A DNA stretch of 64,000 nt from Arthrobacter globiformis (GTDB lineage: Bacteria; Actinomycetota; Actinomycetes; Actinomycetales; Micrococcaceae), in assembly GCF_030815865.1 (NCBI RefSeq), contig NZ_JAUSXI010000001.1:2046001-2110000 (forward strand), given 5' to 3'. The number at the start of each line of letters is the position of its first letter. The first letter of the stretch is position 1. A program made the position numbers and the translations under genes. Under the pieces are notes generated by a model. The model was not told the DNA's origin. It saw only the letters and a list, made by a program, of their open reading frames with translations, and made no database searches. Positions 20,795 through 30,933 of the stretch are shown here, piece by piece.

Positions 20795-22315
20795 CTAGAA
20801 CAGTCCCTTGGGCGCTGCGTTGAGGTCGATGATGCCAGGCGCCGCTGCGATGTTGAGCTGGTCCAGCTCGCCTGCCGCCAGTTCCGGGAGGCGTTCGACG
20901 GCGGCAAGGAACCTTTCGATTTCGTCCTCCGTCACCAGCCCGGCAGCCAGCGTGCGGAACTTGTTCACGTACTGCTCGCGGGTGAACGGGCGGGCGCCGA
21001 GGGGGTGGGCGTCGGCCACGGCGATCTGGTCCCGGATGACGGCGCCGTCGGTGAGCGTGATTTCCACGGAACCGCCGAAGGCCTTTTCGCTGATGTCCAG
21101 GGAGTGGTAGCGGCGGGTCCACTCCGGATCCTCCACCGTGGACACCTTCTGCCACAGCTCCACGGTGTCGGGTCGGGCGGCGCGTTCTGGGGAGTAGGAG
21201 TCCACGTGATGCCAGGCCCCGTCCTGCAGCGCGACGGTGAAGATATACGGGATGGAGTGGTCCAGGGTTTCCCGGCTGGCAGCGGGGCTGTACTTCTGGG
21301 GGTCGTTGGCGCCGGAGCCGATCACGTAGTGGGTGTGGTGGCTCGTCTTGATCAGGACGGACTTCACGTTGGCAGGATCGGTCGCCTCCGGGTGTTCCTT
21401 GTTCAGCTTGCGGGCGAGGTCGATCCAGGCCTGGGCTTGGTATTCGGCCGAGTGTTCCTTGGTGTAGGTGTCCAGGATGGCGCGCTTGGCTTCCCCGGGT
21501 GTCGGCAGCGGAACCTCGTAGGAGGCGTCCGGGCCGTCCAGCAGCCAGGCGATGACGCCGTCCTCTCCTTCGTAGATCGGCACCGGGGAGGTTTGTCCGC
21601 GCATGGATCTGTCCACCGCCTCGACGGCCATCTTGCCGGCGAACGCGGGGGCGTGCGCCTTCCACGTGGAGATCTCGCCCTTGCGGGACTGCCGCGTCGC
21701 GGTGGTCGTATGCAGGGCCTGGCCCACGGACTGGAAGATCGTTTCCACATCCAAACCGAGGAGAGTGCCGATGCCGGCCGCCGCGGCGGGGCCAAGGTGG
21801 GCCACGTGGTCGATCTTGTGCTTGTGCAGGCAGATCGCCTTCACCAGGTTCACCTGGATCTCATAGCCCGTGGCGATGCCCCGGATCAGGTCCTTCCCGC
21901 TGGAACCCACATGCTGCGCCACGGCGAGGATCGGCGGGATGTTGTCGCCCGGGTGGGAGTAATCGGCGGCGAGGAACGTGTCGTGGTAATCCAGTTCACG
22001 GACCGCCACGCCGTTGGCCCACGCCGCCCACTCCGGGGAGACACGTTCGCCGATGCCGAAGACCTTGGCCCCTTTGCCGCCGCTGGACGGGCCGTGCGTG
22101 AGGGCCTGGGCCCGGGCCGCAACGATGGGGGCGCGGTTCAGCGAGGCGACCGCAACGGAGGCGTTGTCGATGATCCGGTTGATGACCATGTCCGTAACGT
22201 CGTCGGTGACCTCTACTGTGTCGGCGGCGACCATGGCGATCTTGTGCGCCAGCTGGTCCTCGCGGGCGAAGTTTTCCTCGCTCTTGTACACGCGGACGTG
22301 GTGTTCCTTAACCAT
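20795..22315 (-). CDS. prpD: 2-methylcitrate dehydratase (MmgE/PrpD family)
   Basis: A 506-aa MmgE/PrpD-family protein that dehydrates 2-methylcitrate to 2-methyl-cis-aconitate. Family features include [20 protein letters not shown] near residue 110 and [17 protein letters not shown] alpha-helical segments ([20 protein letters not shown]). The ATG at 22315 has AAGGAG 6 nt upstream and overlaps the end of the GntR gene by 8 nt. It is second in the operon. Confidence 0.94.
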   Translation of the reverse strand: MVKEHHVRVYKSEENFAREDQLAHKIAMVAADTVEVTDDVTDMVINRIIDNASVAVASLNRAPIVAARAQALTHGPSSGGKGAKVFGIGERVSPEWAAWANGVAVRELDYHDTFLAADYSHPGDNIPPILAVAQHVGSSGKDLIRGIATGYEIQVNLVKAICLHKHKIDHVAHLGPAAAAGIGTLLGLDVETIFQSVGQALHTTTATRQSRKGEISTWKAHAPAFAGKMAVEAVDRSMRGQTSPVPIYEGEDGVIAWLLDGPDASYEVPLPTPGEAKRAILDTYTKEHSAEYQAQAWIDLARKLNKEHPEATDPANVKSVLIKTSHHTHYVIGSGANDPQKYSPAASRETLDHSIPYIFTVALQDGAWHHVDSYSPERAARPDTVELWQKVSTVEDPEWTRRYHSLDISEKAFGGSVEITLTDGAVIRDQIAVADAHPLGARPFTREQYVNKFRTLAAGLVTEDEIERFLAAVERLPELAAGELDQLNIAAAPGIIDLNAAPKGLF

Positions 22316-22964
22316 GGGGCTCCTTCTGGACGGATGTGTGGACGGCTTTGACGTGGGAAAGACTGCGGTGCAGGTGGACGGTGGTGGCGGCCTCGGCAAG
22401 CCTTGGGTTGCCGGCCGCTATCGCTTCGGCGATGGCGGCATGTTCAGCTGCCGCGGCTGTGAGCCGGGCGTGGTCGTCGGCTGCCAGCCTGCGGACCCGG
22501 ACCAGGTGGACGCGCAGGCTCCGCATGGCCTGCGCCAGGTAGGAGTTGGAGATGGCCGCGTCGATGGCGGCGTCCAGGCGGCCGACGAGCTCGTAATAGT
22601 CGTGCCGGCCGGGGTCCGGGGAGTTGAGCAGGGCGGGTGCGTCCAGCAGTTCTTCCCGCAGTCCGCGGAAAATGGCGGCATCGCCGCGCTGCGCCGCCAG
22701 CGCGGCAGCCTTGCCCTCGAGGGTTTCGCGGAGCTCGAACAGCTCGTCAATGTCGTCCAGTGAGATATCGGTGACGACGACGCCGCGGCCGCCCGCCGTC
22801 GTCAGCCCTTCCGCCGTTAGGCGGCTCAGGGCCTCGCGAAGTGGCGTCCGGGAGATTCCCAGCCGGGCGGACTGCTCGACCTCGGCGAGTACCGTGCCGG
22901 GGAGGAGACGCCATTCGATGATGTCATCGCGCAGTGCCGCATAGGCCCTGTCACTGGCACGCAT
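22308..22964 (-). CDS. GntR-family regulator (FadR subfamily) of the propionate operon
   Basis: A 218-aa regulator with an N-terminal winged helix ([20 protein letters not shown]) and a C-terminal all-helical FCD ligand-binding domain ([20 protein letters not shown], later [16 protein letters not shown]). It leads the prp operon and overlaps prpD by 8 nt, so it most likely senses a methylcitrate-cycle intermediate or propionyl-CoA and represses its own operon. Two GTATAC palindromes upstream (22997 and 23061) are the obvious operators. GGAGG precedes its ATG. It differs from the sigma-54-type PrpR of enterobacteria and the RamB-like PrpR of mycobacteria. Confidence 0.9.
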   Translation of the reverse strand: MRASDRAYAALRDDIIEWRLLPGTVLAEVEQSARLGISRTPLREALSRLTAEGLTTAGGRGVVVTDISLDDIDELFELRETLEGKAAALAAQRGDAAIFRGLREELLDAPALLNSPDPGRHDYYELVGRLDAAIDAAISNSYLAQAMRSLRVHLVRVRRLAADDHARLTAAAAEHAAIAEAIAAGNPRLAEAATTVHLHRSLSHVKAVHTSVQKEPHG

Positions 22965-22996
22965 TCCGCCTCCTTCCGTCGTTCCGATTTACCATG

Positions 22997-23008
22997 AGTG
23001 TATACACT
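22997..23008. promoter_or_regulatory. Proximal GntR-type operator, perfect palindrome AGTGTATACACT
   Basis: A 12-bp perfect palindrome centred between 23002 and 23003, about 33 nt before the gntR start. GntR/FadR proteins bind short palindromes as dimers, so this is a likely autoregulatory operator. Confidence 0.65.
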
Positions 23009-23060
23009 GGCAGAGTTTTTGACTAGTGATGTCCGCGACCCGTCCCCGAAATCTAGTCAC

Positions 23061-23070
23061 ATGTATACAT
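23061..23070. promoter_or_regulatory. Distal GntR-type operator, perfect palindrome ATGTATACAT
   Basis: A 10-bp palindrome sharing the TGTATACA core with the proximal site. The two centres are 63 bp apart, about six helical turns. Between them lies a further inverted pair TGACTAG (23020-23026) and CTAGTCA (23053-23059). Confidence 0.6.
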
Positions 23071-23249
23071 AGGTGAACATGTTGGCTGAACTAGGGCCGT
23101 CCTCGCCGAGGGGCCTCCTGCCTCGCCGTTCTCTGGAGTCACGGTCCGGCATCGCGTGATCCCCAGTGCTTGGGACGGCAGGCGGGTGTTGAATGAGAGG
23201 GTGTCCCATGGCCGGCGTTTTTGTCACACCCCGCTGTCATGCTGTGGGT

Positions 23250-24943
23250 ATGGAAAACAGTGCGGCAGCTGTGGGGGCGTTGGAGGCTATTGGTGCCTCT
23301 GCCGCGGCGCTGGCTGCCGAGCTCCGCAGGACTGATGATCCGGGCCTGGCGGGCGTGGATCCGCTGCCGGATCAGCCGGATCCTCTGCAGGAGCGGGCGA
23401 ATGCCTTCCTTACCGGCCTGACCGAGGCGGCCAGGATGGAAGCCAAGCTTGCGGCCGTGAAGGTGCACCTCGGGCCGGATTCGCTGCTGCGGAGGCGGCG
23501 ATGGCGCCGCCTGACGCGTCTGTGCAGGATCAAGCCGCCCTAGAGATGTCCGTGACAGCGGAGGTGGCAGGCGCGCTGACCGTGAGCGAGGGGTCGGCGG
23601 CACGGTCTCTGGAGGAATCCGCCAGGCTGAGCAGGGATTTGCCGTTGACGCTGGCCGCGCTGGGGTCAGGGACATTGTCTTGGCAGCACGGGCGCATTAT
23701 GTGCGATGAAACCGATGGGCTGAACCCGAAGCGGCCTCGGCGTTTGAGGCGCATTTCCTGGACCCGGATGCGCCAGGGGCTGCGCGGGGTTGCCCGGCCG
23801 GGGAGCTGACGCCGGCACGTTTCCGGGCCAAGGCACGCTATTGGCGGGAACGGCACCACCCGGTCAGCATCGAAACCCGGCACCGTAACAGTGCGAAGGA
23901 CCGGCGGCTGTAGTACGTTCCGGACCGGGACGGCATGGCCTGGCTGTCGGCGTACCTGCCGGCGGACCAGGCTGCCGGGATCTGGGACCGCACCACCGCC
24001 GCCGCCCGCGCCATGCCGGGCCCGACCGAATCCCGAACCCTGACCCAGCTGCGGGTCGATGCCGCCGCCGCGCGGCTGCTCAGGGCGGGTTCCGGGGTTG
24101 AGGGCGGGGCTGAAGGCCCGGCCGCAGTTTCCCCTCCCGCAGTTTCCCTTCCGGCAGGCTCCGTCCCGGCCGATGAGCTGCCAGCCGGTGGTGTCCGGTC
24201 CGGTGAGGTGCCAGCCGGTGGTGTGCCGTCCCCGGCGGCGCAGGTCCTGGTCACGGTTCCGGTGTTTTCGCTGCTTGGCCTGACCGAGGAGCCGGCGACG
24301 CTGGATGGTTTTGGGCCGATTCCGCCGTCCGTGGCCCGTCGGCTCGTCGCCGACGGCGGGACGTCGTTCCTGCGGGTGTTGACCGACCCGCGGGACGGGG
24401 GCGCCGCTGGAGATCGGCCGCACCAGCTACCGGCTGACGAAACCGATGCGCCAATGGCTGCGGCTCCGCGACGCCAAGTGCACGTTCCCCAGCTGCAACA
24501 ACCACTCCCTGGACAACGACGCGGACCACATCTTTGCCTGGTCCGACGGCGGCGGCACCGGCGTCGCCAATCTTGGCCAGCCCTGCCCGAAACACCACCG
24601 CCTGAAACACACCACGCCATGGAGAACGGTCGGTGCCACCCGGGACGCCCCACCGGGCTGGGTCTCACCTTCGGGCCGGTCCTACCCGGCCGAATACCAG
24701 GACTGGGAACCACCCACCTGGCCAAAACCACCACACGTCGCGGACTGGCCGGAACCGCCGGACTGGCAGGAACGGCCACCCGGCCAGAACTGGCCCCAAC
24801 CAGCACCCGGCCAGGATTGGCCGGACCCGCAGGATTGCCCGGAGCCGCAAGACTGGCTGGAGCCGCCGGACAGACCCGACGACCTGGATCCACCGCTGCC
24901 TTTGGATCCCTGGCCTTACTGGTCCTCACCCGCGGCCGCCTGA
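23250..24943 (+). pseudogene. Decayed DUF222/HNH endonuclease (13E12 repeat family)
   Basis: Pieces of a DUF222 plus HNH protein lie in order but in shifting frames. The start is MENSAAAVGALEAIG at 23250; the frame changes near 23490-23520, again near 23727 (EAASAFEAHFLDPDAPG resumes), meets an in-frame TAG at 23911, and shifts once more in a run of five Gs near 24397-24401. The C-terminal piece has the HNH core CTFPSCNNHSLDNDADHI. The C-terminal tail has Pro/Trp/Asp-rich repeats (DWPEPPDWQERPPG). With three shifts and a stop it cannot make a working nuclease. This family occurs in many copies in actinobacteria and behaves like a mobile element. Confidence 0.9.
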
Positions 24944-25035
24944 GGACGGATCTCGGTTCCGGTGCCTTTCCTTTACTCGGGTGCGTAAGCGTCGGACTGC
25001 CGAAGGGCTGCAAAACCCACCCTGCCCGTCAGTGA

Positions 25036-25749
25036 TCAGGCGCGGGACCAGCGGTACTCGTTCTCAGGGCGGCCCGGAGCCCCGTACCGTGCCGTGCGCG
25101 AGACGGTTCCGGCGTCGGCAAGGTACTCGAGGTAGCGCCGCGCGGTGACCCTCGACATCCCCAAGGCCGTCATGACTTCGCTGGCCGAGACGGCCCCGGG
25201 CTGTTCCTTCATGAAGTCGCGGACGGCGTCGAGCGTTGAAGGGGCTAGGCCCTTCGGCAGCGGAAGCTCGGACGGCGCCCGCAGGCTGGCGAAGGCCTGG
25301 TCCACGTCGCTCTGCGATGCGGCTGCCTTCGCCCGTCCCGCCGCCGGTCCTGCCAACTGCTCACGGAACTGCCGGTAACTCTCCAGCTTGTCCGCGAACG
25401 TTGCGTAGGTGAACGGCTTGATGAGGTACTGCACGACGCCGATGGAGACGGCGCTGCGGACAATCGCCAGTTCCCGAACGGCTGTGATTGCGATGATGTC
25501 GGCGAAGTGCCCGGCGGAGCGCATCCGCCGGGCGATGTCGAGGCCATGCAGGTCCGGCAGGTTCATGTCCAGCAGCACCAGCTCCACCGGGCTGCCAGCG
25601 GCGGAAAACTCTGTGAGCATCCGGAGCGCGGACTGCCCGTCCGGGGCCGTTCCCGCCAGCGTGAAGCCGTCCACCCTGCCCACGTAGGCGGCGTGTGCTG
25701 CAGCCGCTACGGGCTCGTCCTCGACGACGAGGACTCGGATGTCTGTCAC
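25036..25749 (-). CDS. Response regulator, CitB/DcuR type
   Basis: A 237-aa regulator. The receiver domain has the acidic pair E10/D11 (VVEDEP) and phospho-acceptor D61 in LVLLDMNLPDLHG; the conserved Lys is in YLIKPF. The C-terminal part carries a winged-helix region (SASEVMTALGMSRVTARRYL). This is the CitB/DcuR group that controls citrate or C4-dicarboxylate use. The GTG start overlaps the kinase stop by 4 nt, so the pair is co-translated. Its likely target is the divergent dctA promoter. Confidence 0.92.
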   Translation of the reverse strand: MTDIRVLVVEDEPVAAAAHAAYVGRVDGFTLAGTAPDGQSALRMLTEFSAAGSPVELVLLDMNLPDLHGLDIARRMRSAGHFADIIAITAVRELAIVRSAVSIGVVQYLIKPFTYATFADKLESYRQFREQLAGPAAGRAKAAASQSDVDQAFASLRAPSELPLPKGLAPSTLDAVRDFMKEQPGAVSASEVMTALGMSRVTARRYLEYLADAGTVSRTARYGAPGRPENEYRWSRA

Positions 25750-27467
25750 GCGTGCTCCTCCGGGGGGCTCGATGCGGCCGTGCTTGCCGGGAATGTGTTT
25801 GACGGGACTGTGCTCGGTGGAATGGTGTCTGGAAGCAATGTGTCCGAAGCGATCTTGGCCGGGAGCGCGATGTGGAAGCGTGCCCCGCCGGTGCTCGAGT
25901 TGCTGATGCTCATGGTACCGGCCAGGCGCTGGACGGCCTGTTTTACCAGTGCAAGGCCAAGTCCCCGCCCGAAGGGCCCGGCAGTCTTGGTGCTGAAACC
26001 GAAGCGGAACACGTCGTCCACAGCTGTTGGGTCAATGCCTTTGCCCGAATCCTGCACTGTGAAGTCCAGGCCGCCGCCCGCCGTGTCCACCAGCAGCTCC
26101 ACCCGCCTTGGTGCGGGGGCGTCGGCGGCAGCGTCGATGGCATTGTCCAGCAGATTGCCAATGACCGTGACCAGGTCCTGTACGGCCAACTCTCCGCTGA
26201 GGGCCGGCCCGGACGCCTCGACCACCAGCTCGACGCCCCGCTCGTGGGCCTCGGCCGCCTTGCCCATGACCAGTGCGCTAAGCACCGGTTCCTGGACTGA
26301 ACCGACCACGTCGTCCGTCAGTTGCTGGCTCAGCTCCAGGTCCTTTGTTGCAAAGTCGAGGGCCTCATCAGTCCGGCCCAGCTCCAGCAGGGAGACCATG
26401 GTGTGCAGGCGGTTTGCGTGCTCGTGGGTCTGCGCACGGAGGGCATGGGATAGCGTCCGCATGCTCTCAAGCTCGGTCCCCAGGGACTCGATCTCGGTCC
26501 GGTCGCGGATGGTGGCAACGGTGCCGAACACGGGACCCCGCTGCCGCCCGGCAGAGGACCCTGGCCCCACTGCCGGGCGCTGGTTAACCACCAAGACACC
26601 GTCTCGGGTGAGGTGGATTTCGTCGTGGGCCGTGCGCCCCGACTCAAAGAGTTCCTTCAGGCTGGGGGCAAGGGGCAGGTCGGCGAGCAGCGGCGTGTCC
26701 GCGTGGTCGTCCTCCGCTTCCCGCGGTTCCAGTCCCAGCAGTTCGGCCGCCTGGTCGTTGTAGATGACCACCCTTCCGGCCGGGTCAATCAGTACAACGC
26801 CTTCCCTGACCGAGTGGAGCACTGATTCGTAGTAGGCAAAGAGCTGGGCCAGCTGCTCGGGACCCCACCCCCTCGTCACCCGCCGCAGGTAGCGGCCAAG
26901 AAACCACGACGCGAGCGATCCGCCCGCAAGCAGGAAGCCGGATACGGCCAGCAGTGCCGGCAGCCTGCCGGAGACCGCCACGTCCACCGTATTAACGGTC
27001 ACACCGGCCGCCACGAGCGCACGAACCGTACCCCGGGCATCCTTGACCGGGGCGATCGTCCGCACGGACGGCCCGAGCGTGCCTGCAGTGATCTCCGTGA
27101 ACACACGGCCCTTGAGGGCCTCCTCGATTGAACCGATGTAGGGGCGGCCAAGCTCCTCGTCCAGCGGGTGCGTCCACCTCGTCCGGTCCGGCGCCATGAT
27201 GGTGATGAAATCGGCTCCGGAGTCGGCCATGACCCTCAGCGCGTATGGCTGCAGCTGCGCCGAGGGGTTCCCGGCGCCGGCGGCCTGCAGAACCAGGGGG
27301 TTATCGGCGATGGACGTTGCCAGGACCCCCATACGGCGGCCGGCCTCTTCGTAGGCATGGTCCCTGGCGTCCACAAAGACTGCCGTCCCGACGATGGCCG
27401 TGAGAGCCAGCATGAACAGCAGGTTCGCCACGAACAGCCGCCTCGCGATGCTCCAGCGGTGGATCAT
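25746..27467 (-). CDS. Sensor histidine kinase, CitA/DcuS type
   Basis: A 573-aa membrane kinase. TM1 is about residues 8-30, a periplasmic sensor domain follows, TM2 is about 168-190, then a PAS domain (LIDPAGRVVIYNDQAAELLG), the H-box with RAQTHEHANRLHT, and an HATPase domain (GNLLDNAIDAA, DSGKGID, GRGLGLALV). Kinases of this group sense external citrate, malate, fumarate or succinate. The start MIHRWSIAR at 27467 has GGGAGG 5 nt upstream. The last 30 residues after the ATPase fold are a Pro/Ser/Thr-rich tail with repeated N/DTxPxS-like units, unusual for the family. It is divergent from dctA. Confidence 0.92.
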   Translation of the reverse strand: MIHRWSIARRLFVANLLFMLALTAIVGTAVFVDARDHAYEEAGRRMGVLATSIADNPLVLQAAGAGNPSAQLQPYALRVMADSGADFITIMAPDRTRWTHPLDEELGRPYIGSIEEALKGRVFTEITAGTLGPSVRTIAPVKDARGTVRALVAAGVTVNTVDVAVSGRLPALLAVSGFLLAGGSLASWFLGRYLRRVTRGWGPEQLAQLFAYYESVLHSVREGVVLIDPAGRVVIYNDQAAELLGLEPREAEDDHADTPLLADLPLAPSLKELFESGRTAHDEIHLTRDGVLVVNQRPAVGPGSSAGRQRGPVFGTVATIRDRTEIESLGTELESMRTLSHALRAQTHEHANRLHTMVSLLELGRTDEALDFATKDLELSQQLTDDVVGSVQEPVLSALVMGKAAEAHERGVELVVEASGPALSGELAVQDLVTVIGNLLDNAIDAAADAPAPRRVELLVDTAGGGLDFTVQDSGKGIDPTAVDDVFRFGFSTKTAGPFGRGLGLALVKQAVQRLAGTMSISNSSTGGARFHIALPAKIASDTLLPDTIPPSTVPSNTFPASTAASSPPEEHA

Positions 27468-27607
27468 CAACACCTCCCATGACCAATATGAACGCAACGG
27501 TGAGCCAAGTCACTCCGTGGCGAATGATGGAAATCACAAAGGACCGACGCGAAGAGCCCAGAGGCTGTGCCGTAGCGTCTTCCAGATTATCCATAAGGAG
27601 ACACATC

Positions 27608-28948
27608 ATGGCTTCTCAACGAGGAGAGTCGGCTGCACCGGCCAAAGCCGGGCGCAAAGGGCTGGACAAATCCCACTACCTTTACATGGCCGTCATCGCG
27701 GCCGTTATTCTGGGCGCTCTGGTAGGGCTGCTGTTCCCGGAGGTCGGCAAGTCACTGAAACCGCTGGGTGACGGTTTCATCAAGCTGATCAAGATGATGA
27801 TCGCCCCCATCATTTTCTGCACGATCGTGCTGGGTATCGGTTCAATCGCCAAGGCTGCCACCGTTGGTAAAGTCGGCGGACTGGCCCTGGGCTACTTCGT
27901 CATTATGTCCACGTTCGCACTGGCCATCGGCCTGGTGGTGGGTAACCTCATCCACCCCGGCGAAGGGCTTAATCTGACGCCATACGACCCCAACAAGAAG
28001 GCGGCTACTGACAGCACCGTCGACTTCCTGCTTGGCATCATTCCCGGCGACATTCCGGTGCTCCCCACCCTCCTCGCTGCCATCCTGGTCGGCTTCGCCC
28101 TGCAGAAGATGGGCCCCCAGGGCGCTCCCATCCTCAAAGCGATCGGACATGGCCAGGCTCTGGTCTTCCGCATCCTGATCATGATCATGTGGCTTGCCCC
28201 GGTTGGCGCCTTCGGTGCGATCGCCGCCGTCGTCGGTGCCACGGGCTTCCAGGCAATCGTGAGCATGTTCACCCTCATGATCGCCTTCTACATCACCTGT
28301 GCACTGTTCATCGTCGTGATCCTGGGCGGACTGCTGCAGGTCGTGGCAGGCGTCAACATCTTTAGGCTCATGAAGTACCTGGCCCGGGAATACCTGCTGA
28401 TCTTCTCCACCTCATCTTCCGAAGCCGCACTGCCCCGCCTCATCGCCAAGCTGGAACACCTGGGTGTCTCCAAGCCGGTTGTCGGCGTCACGGTTCCCAC
28501 CGGCTACTCCTTCAACCTCGACGGAACAGCCATCTACCTGACCATGGCGTCGCTGTTCGTGGCCAACGCCATGGGCACCCCGCTGGACCTGGGCGCCCAG
28601 ATTTCCCTGCTGATCTTCATGATCATCGCCTCCAAGGGCGCCGCCGGTGTCACCGGTGCCGGCCTGGCCACCCTTGCGGCCGGCCTCCAGGCCCACGCAC
28701 CCCAGCTGCTTGGCGGCGTGGGCATGATCGTAGGCATCGACCGCTTTATGTCAGAGGCCCGCGCCCTGACCAACTTCACCGGCAACGCGGTAGCCACCGT
28801 CCTGATCGGCACCTGGGTCAAGGAGATCGACGGCGGCCAGGTGGAGCGTGTCCTGTCCGGCGAAGAGCCCTTCGACGAGCAGACCATGGTCGCCCACCAC
28901 CACGGCCTGGCCGAAATCCCCGAGAAAGCCGTACCTGCCAAGGCCTAA
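27608..28948 (+). CDS. dctA: C4-dicarboxylate transporter, DctA family
   Basis: A 446-aa sodium- or proton-coupled symporter for succinate, fumarate and malate. Family signatures include FSTSSSEAALPRL (hairpin loop) and GYSFNLDGTAIYL, plus eight or more hydrophobic helices. The start MASQRGESAAP has AAGGAG 8 nt upstream. It is divergent from the CitA/CitB-type pair, which presumably induces it when dicarboxylates are outside. A clear terminator follows. Confidence 0.94.
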   Translation: MASQRGESAAPAKAGRKGLDKSHYLYMAVIAAVILGALVGLLFPEVGKSLKPLGDGFIKLIKMMIAPIIFCTIVLGIGSIAKAATVGKVGGLALGYFVIMSTFALAIGLVVGNLIHPGEGLNLTPYDPNKKAATDSTVDFLLGIIPGDIPVLPTLLAAILVGFALQKMGPQGAPILKAIGHGQALVFRILIMIMWLAPVGAFGAIAAVVGATGFQAIVSMFTLMIAFYITCALFIVVILGGLLQVVAGVNIFRLMKYLAREYLLIFSTSSSEAALPRLIAKLEHLGVSKPVVGVTVPTGYSFNLDGTAIYLTMASLFVANAMGTPLDLGAQISLLIFMIIASKGAAGVTGAGLATLAAGLQAHAPQLLGGVGMIVGIDRFMSEARALTNFTGNAVATVLIGTWVKEIDGGQVERVLSGEEPFDEQTMVAHHHGLAEIPEKAVPAKA

Positions 28949-28975
28949 AGGCCCGGCGCCAGTACAGCCAAAGTG

Positions 28976-29013
28976 AAACCGCCCGCACAGGCCCCGCCTG
29001 TGCGGGCGGTTTT
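28976..29013 (+). terminator. Intrinsic terminator of dctA
   Basis: AAACCGCCCGCACAG (28976-28990) pairs with CTGTGCGGGCGGTTT (28998-29012) around a GCCCCGC loop and runs into TTTTATT. A textbook rho-independent terminator. Confidence 0.93.
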
Positions 29014-29188
29014 ATTGCTGCCGGCGCAGTAACCTTCGACCTCAGGTACAAGGTAAAGGCTCAAACGCCACCAAAAGTCAAGGTCCACGGAATGCCGTGT
29101 CGGGCGCTGTAGCCTTGGGGTGGAAGAAGCAGGGGCGCTGGCAGACAGCGGCAGAAAAATCACCGTCATCGAAAGTGTGGATTGATAC

Positions 29189-30088
29189 GTGAGCAGCGAA
29201 CAGGGTTCAGCAACTCTGGAAGGCACGGAACTCGACCTGGAAGACGCCGTCATGGGTCCCACAGGCCGCCCCCACCGCGAATTTCCGGAGCCCGCGCCGC
29301 TGTCCTCCCATGGACCGGCCCGCGTCATAGCCATGGTTAACCAGAAGGGCGGGGTGGGGAAGACCACCTCTACCATTAACCTCGCCGCAGCGCTCGCCGA
29401 ATACGGCCGCCGCGTGCTCCTGGTGGATTTCGACCCGCAGGGCGCCCTCTCCGCCGGGCTCGGGATCAACCCCCACGAACTGGACCTGACCGTTTACAAC
29501 GTCCTGATGGACCGCAAGGTGGACATCCGGGACGCCATCCACCAGACCGGGGTGGAAAACGTGGACCTGCTGCCGGCCAACATCGACCTCTCCGCAGCGG
29601 AAGTCCAGCTGGTCAACGAGGTCGCCCGCGAACAGGTCCTCGACCGGGCCCTGAAGAAGGTCGAGGACGATTACGACGTCGTGCTCATCGACTGCCAGCC
29701 TTCCCTCGGCCTGCTCACCGTCAACGCCCTGACCGCGGCCCACGGCGTGATCATTCCGCTGATCTGCGAATTCTTCGCCCTGCGCGCGGTGGCCCTGCTG
29801 GTCGAAACCATCGACAAGGTCCAGGACCGGCTCAACCCGCGGCTGCAGGTGGACGGCGTGCTGGCCACGATGTACGACGCCCGCACGCTGCACAGCCGGG
29901 AAGTCATCAGCCGCCTGGTGGAAGCCTTCGGGGACAAGGTCTTCGAAACTGTCATCAAGCGTTCCATCAAGTTCGCCGACGCCACTGTGGCCGCCGAACC
30001 CATCACGAGCTACGCCGGAAACCATGTGGGCGCCGACGCCTACCGCCGCCTCGCCAAGGAACTGATTTCGCGCGGCGGCGCGCCCTAG
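29189..30088 (+). CDS. ParA/Soj-family ATPase next to scpAB
   Basis: A 299-aa ParA ATPase with deviant Walker A VNQKGGVGKTT at about residue 51, Walker A' LLVDFDPQGALS and Walker B VVLIDCQPSLG. A 45-residue acidic, disordered lead precedes the fold. It corresponds to M. tuberculosis Rv1708, directly before scpA and scpB, and there is no parB beside it, so it is a second ParA and not the main partition system. A role with condensin loading or segregation is inferred. The start is GTG; a -10-like TAGCCT lies near 29110. Confidence 0.9.
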   Translation: MSSEQGSATLEGTELDLEDAVMGPTGRPHREFPEPAPLSSHGPARVIAMVNQKGGVGKTTSTINLAAALAEYGRRVLLVDFDPQGALSAGLGINPHELDLTVYNVLMDRKVDIRDAIHQTGVENVDLLPANIDLSAAEVQLVNEVAREQVLDRALKKVEDDYDVVLIDCQPSLGLLTVNALTAAHGVIIPLICEFFALRAVALLVETIDKVQDRLNPRLQVDGVLATMYDARTLHSREVISRLVEAFGDKVFETVIKRSIKFADATVAAEPITSYAGNHVGADAYRRLAKELISRGGAP

Positions 30089-30093
30089 CCCGG

Positions 30094-30933
30094 ATGACCG
30101 CAGAGCCTGCAACGCCCCCCGCCGAGGCCAGGCGGTCCGGCTTCGAAGTACGCCTGGCCAACTTCAGCGGCCCCTTCGACCTCCTGCTGGGGCTGATCTC
30201 CAAGCACCAGCTGGACATCACCGAGGTGGCTCTTGCCACGGTGACCGACGAGTTCATCCGGTACATCCGGAACCTCCAGGAGCTGGGGGAGGAGTGGGCC
30301 CTTGATGAGGCCAGTGAGTTCCTCGTCATCGCGGCCACACTGCTGGACCTGAAGGCAGCGCGCCTGCTGCCCGCTGGTGAAGTGGAGGACGACGACGACA
30401 TCGCCCTTCTCGAGGCGCGTGACCTGCTCTTTGCCCGGTTGCTGCAGTACAAGGCGTTCAAGAAGGTTGCCGCGCTGATGGACGCCACGTTGGAACTGGA
30501 GTCCCGGCGCTATCCGCGGCAGGTGGCCCTCGAGGAACACTTCGCAGCGATGCTGCCGGAGCTCGTCTGGAAGCACAGCCCCGCACAGTTCGCGGCACTG
30601 GCCGAGGCAGCGCTCAAGCCAAAGGCCCCGGCACCGACGGAGGTCGGAGTGGCCCACCTGCACGGCAGCACGGTGACCGTCCGCGAACAGGCTGAGCTGA
30701 TCGGCCTGCGGCTGCAGGACGGCCGACCCCTGACATTCCGCGCACTGATAGCCGACGCCGAATCCACGCTGGTTGTGGTGGCACGCTTCCTGGCTCTGCT
30801 GGAGCTGTTCAGGGACCAGGTGGTGGCCTTCGACCAGGTGGCGCCGCTGGGAGACCTGACTGTGCGCTGGACCGCGGCGGGCACCGGATGGAGCGGGGAG
30901 CACCTGAGCGAGGAATACGAGGAGCAGCAATGA
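30094..30933 (+). CDS. scpA: Segregation and condensation protein A (kleisin)
   Basis: A 279-aa ScpA, the kleisin that bridges the SMC dimer. The N-terminal signature FEVRLANFSGPFDLLLGLIS and the ELGEEWALDEASEFLVIAAT block are typical; the C-terminal winged helix ends near residue 260. It is 5 nt after parA, and its TGA overlaps the scpB ATG (ATGA), so the two are translationally coupled. Confidence 0.95.
   Translation: MTAEPATPPAEARRSGFEVRLANFSGPFDLLLGLISKHQLDITEVALATVTDEFIRYIRNLQELGEEWALDEASEFLVIAATLLDLKAARLLPAGEVEDDDDIALLEARDLLFARLLQYKAFKKVAALMDATLELESRRYPRQVALEEHFAAMLPELVWKHSPAQFAALAEAALKPKAPAPTEVGVAHLHGSTVTVREQAELIGLRLQDGRPLTFRALIADAESTLVVVARFLALLELFRDQVVAFDQVAPLGDLTVRWTAAGTGWSGEHLSEEYEEQQ

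Noticed and set aside
29189..30088. The ParA gene as part of the main parABS partition system
   Set aside because: No parB and no parS sites were seen; position beside scpA/scpB matches the second ParA of actinobacteria.
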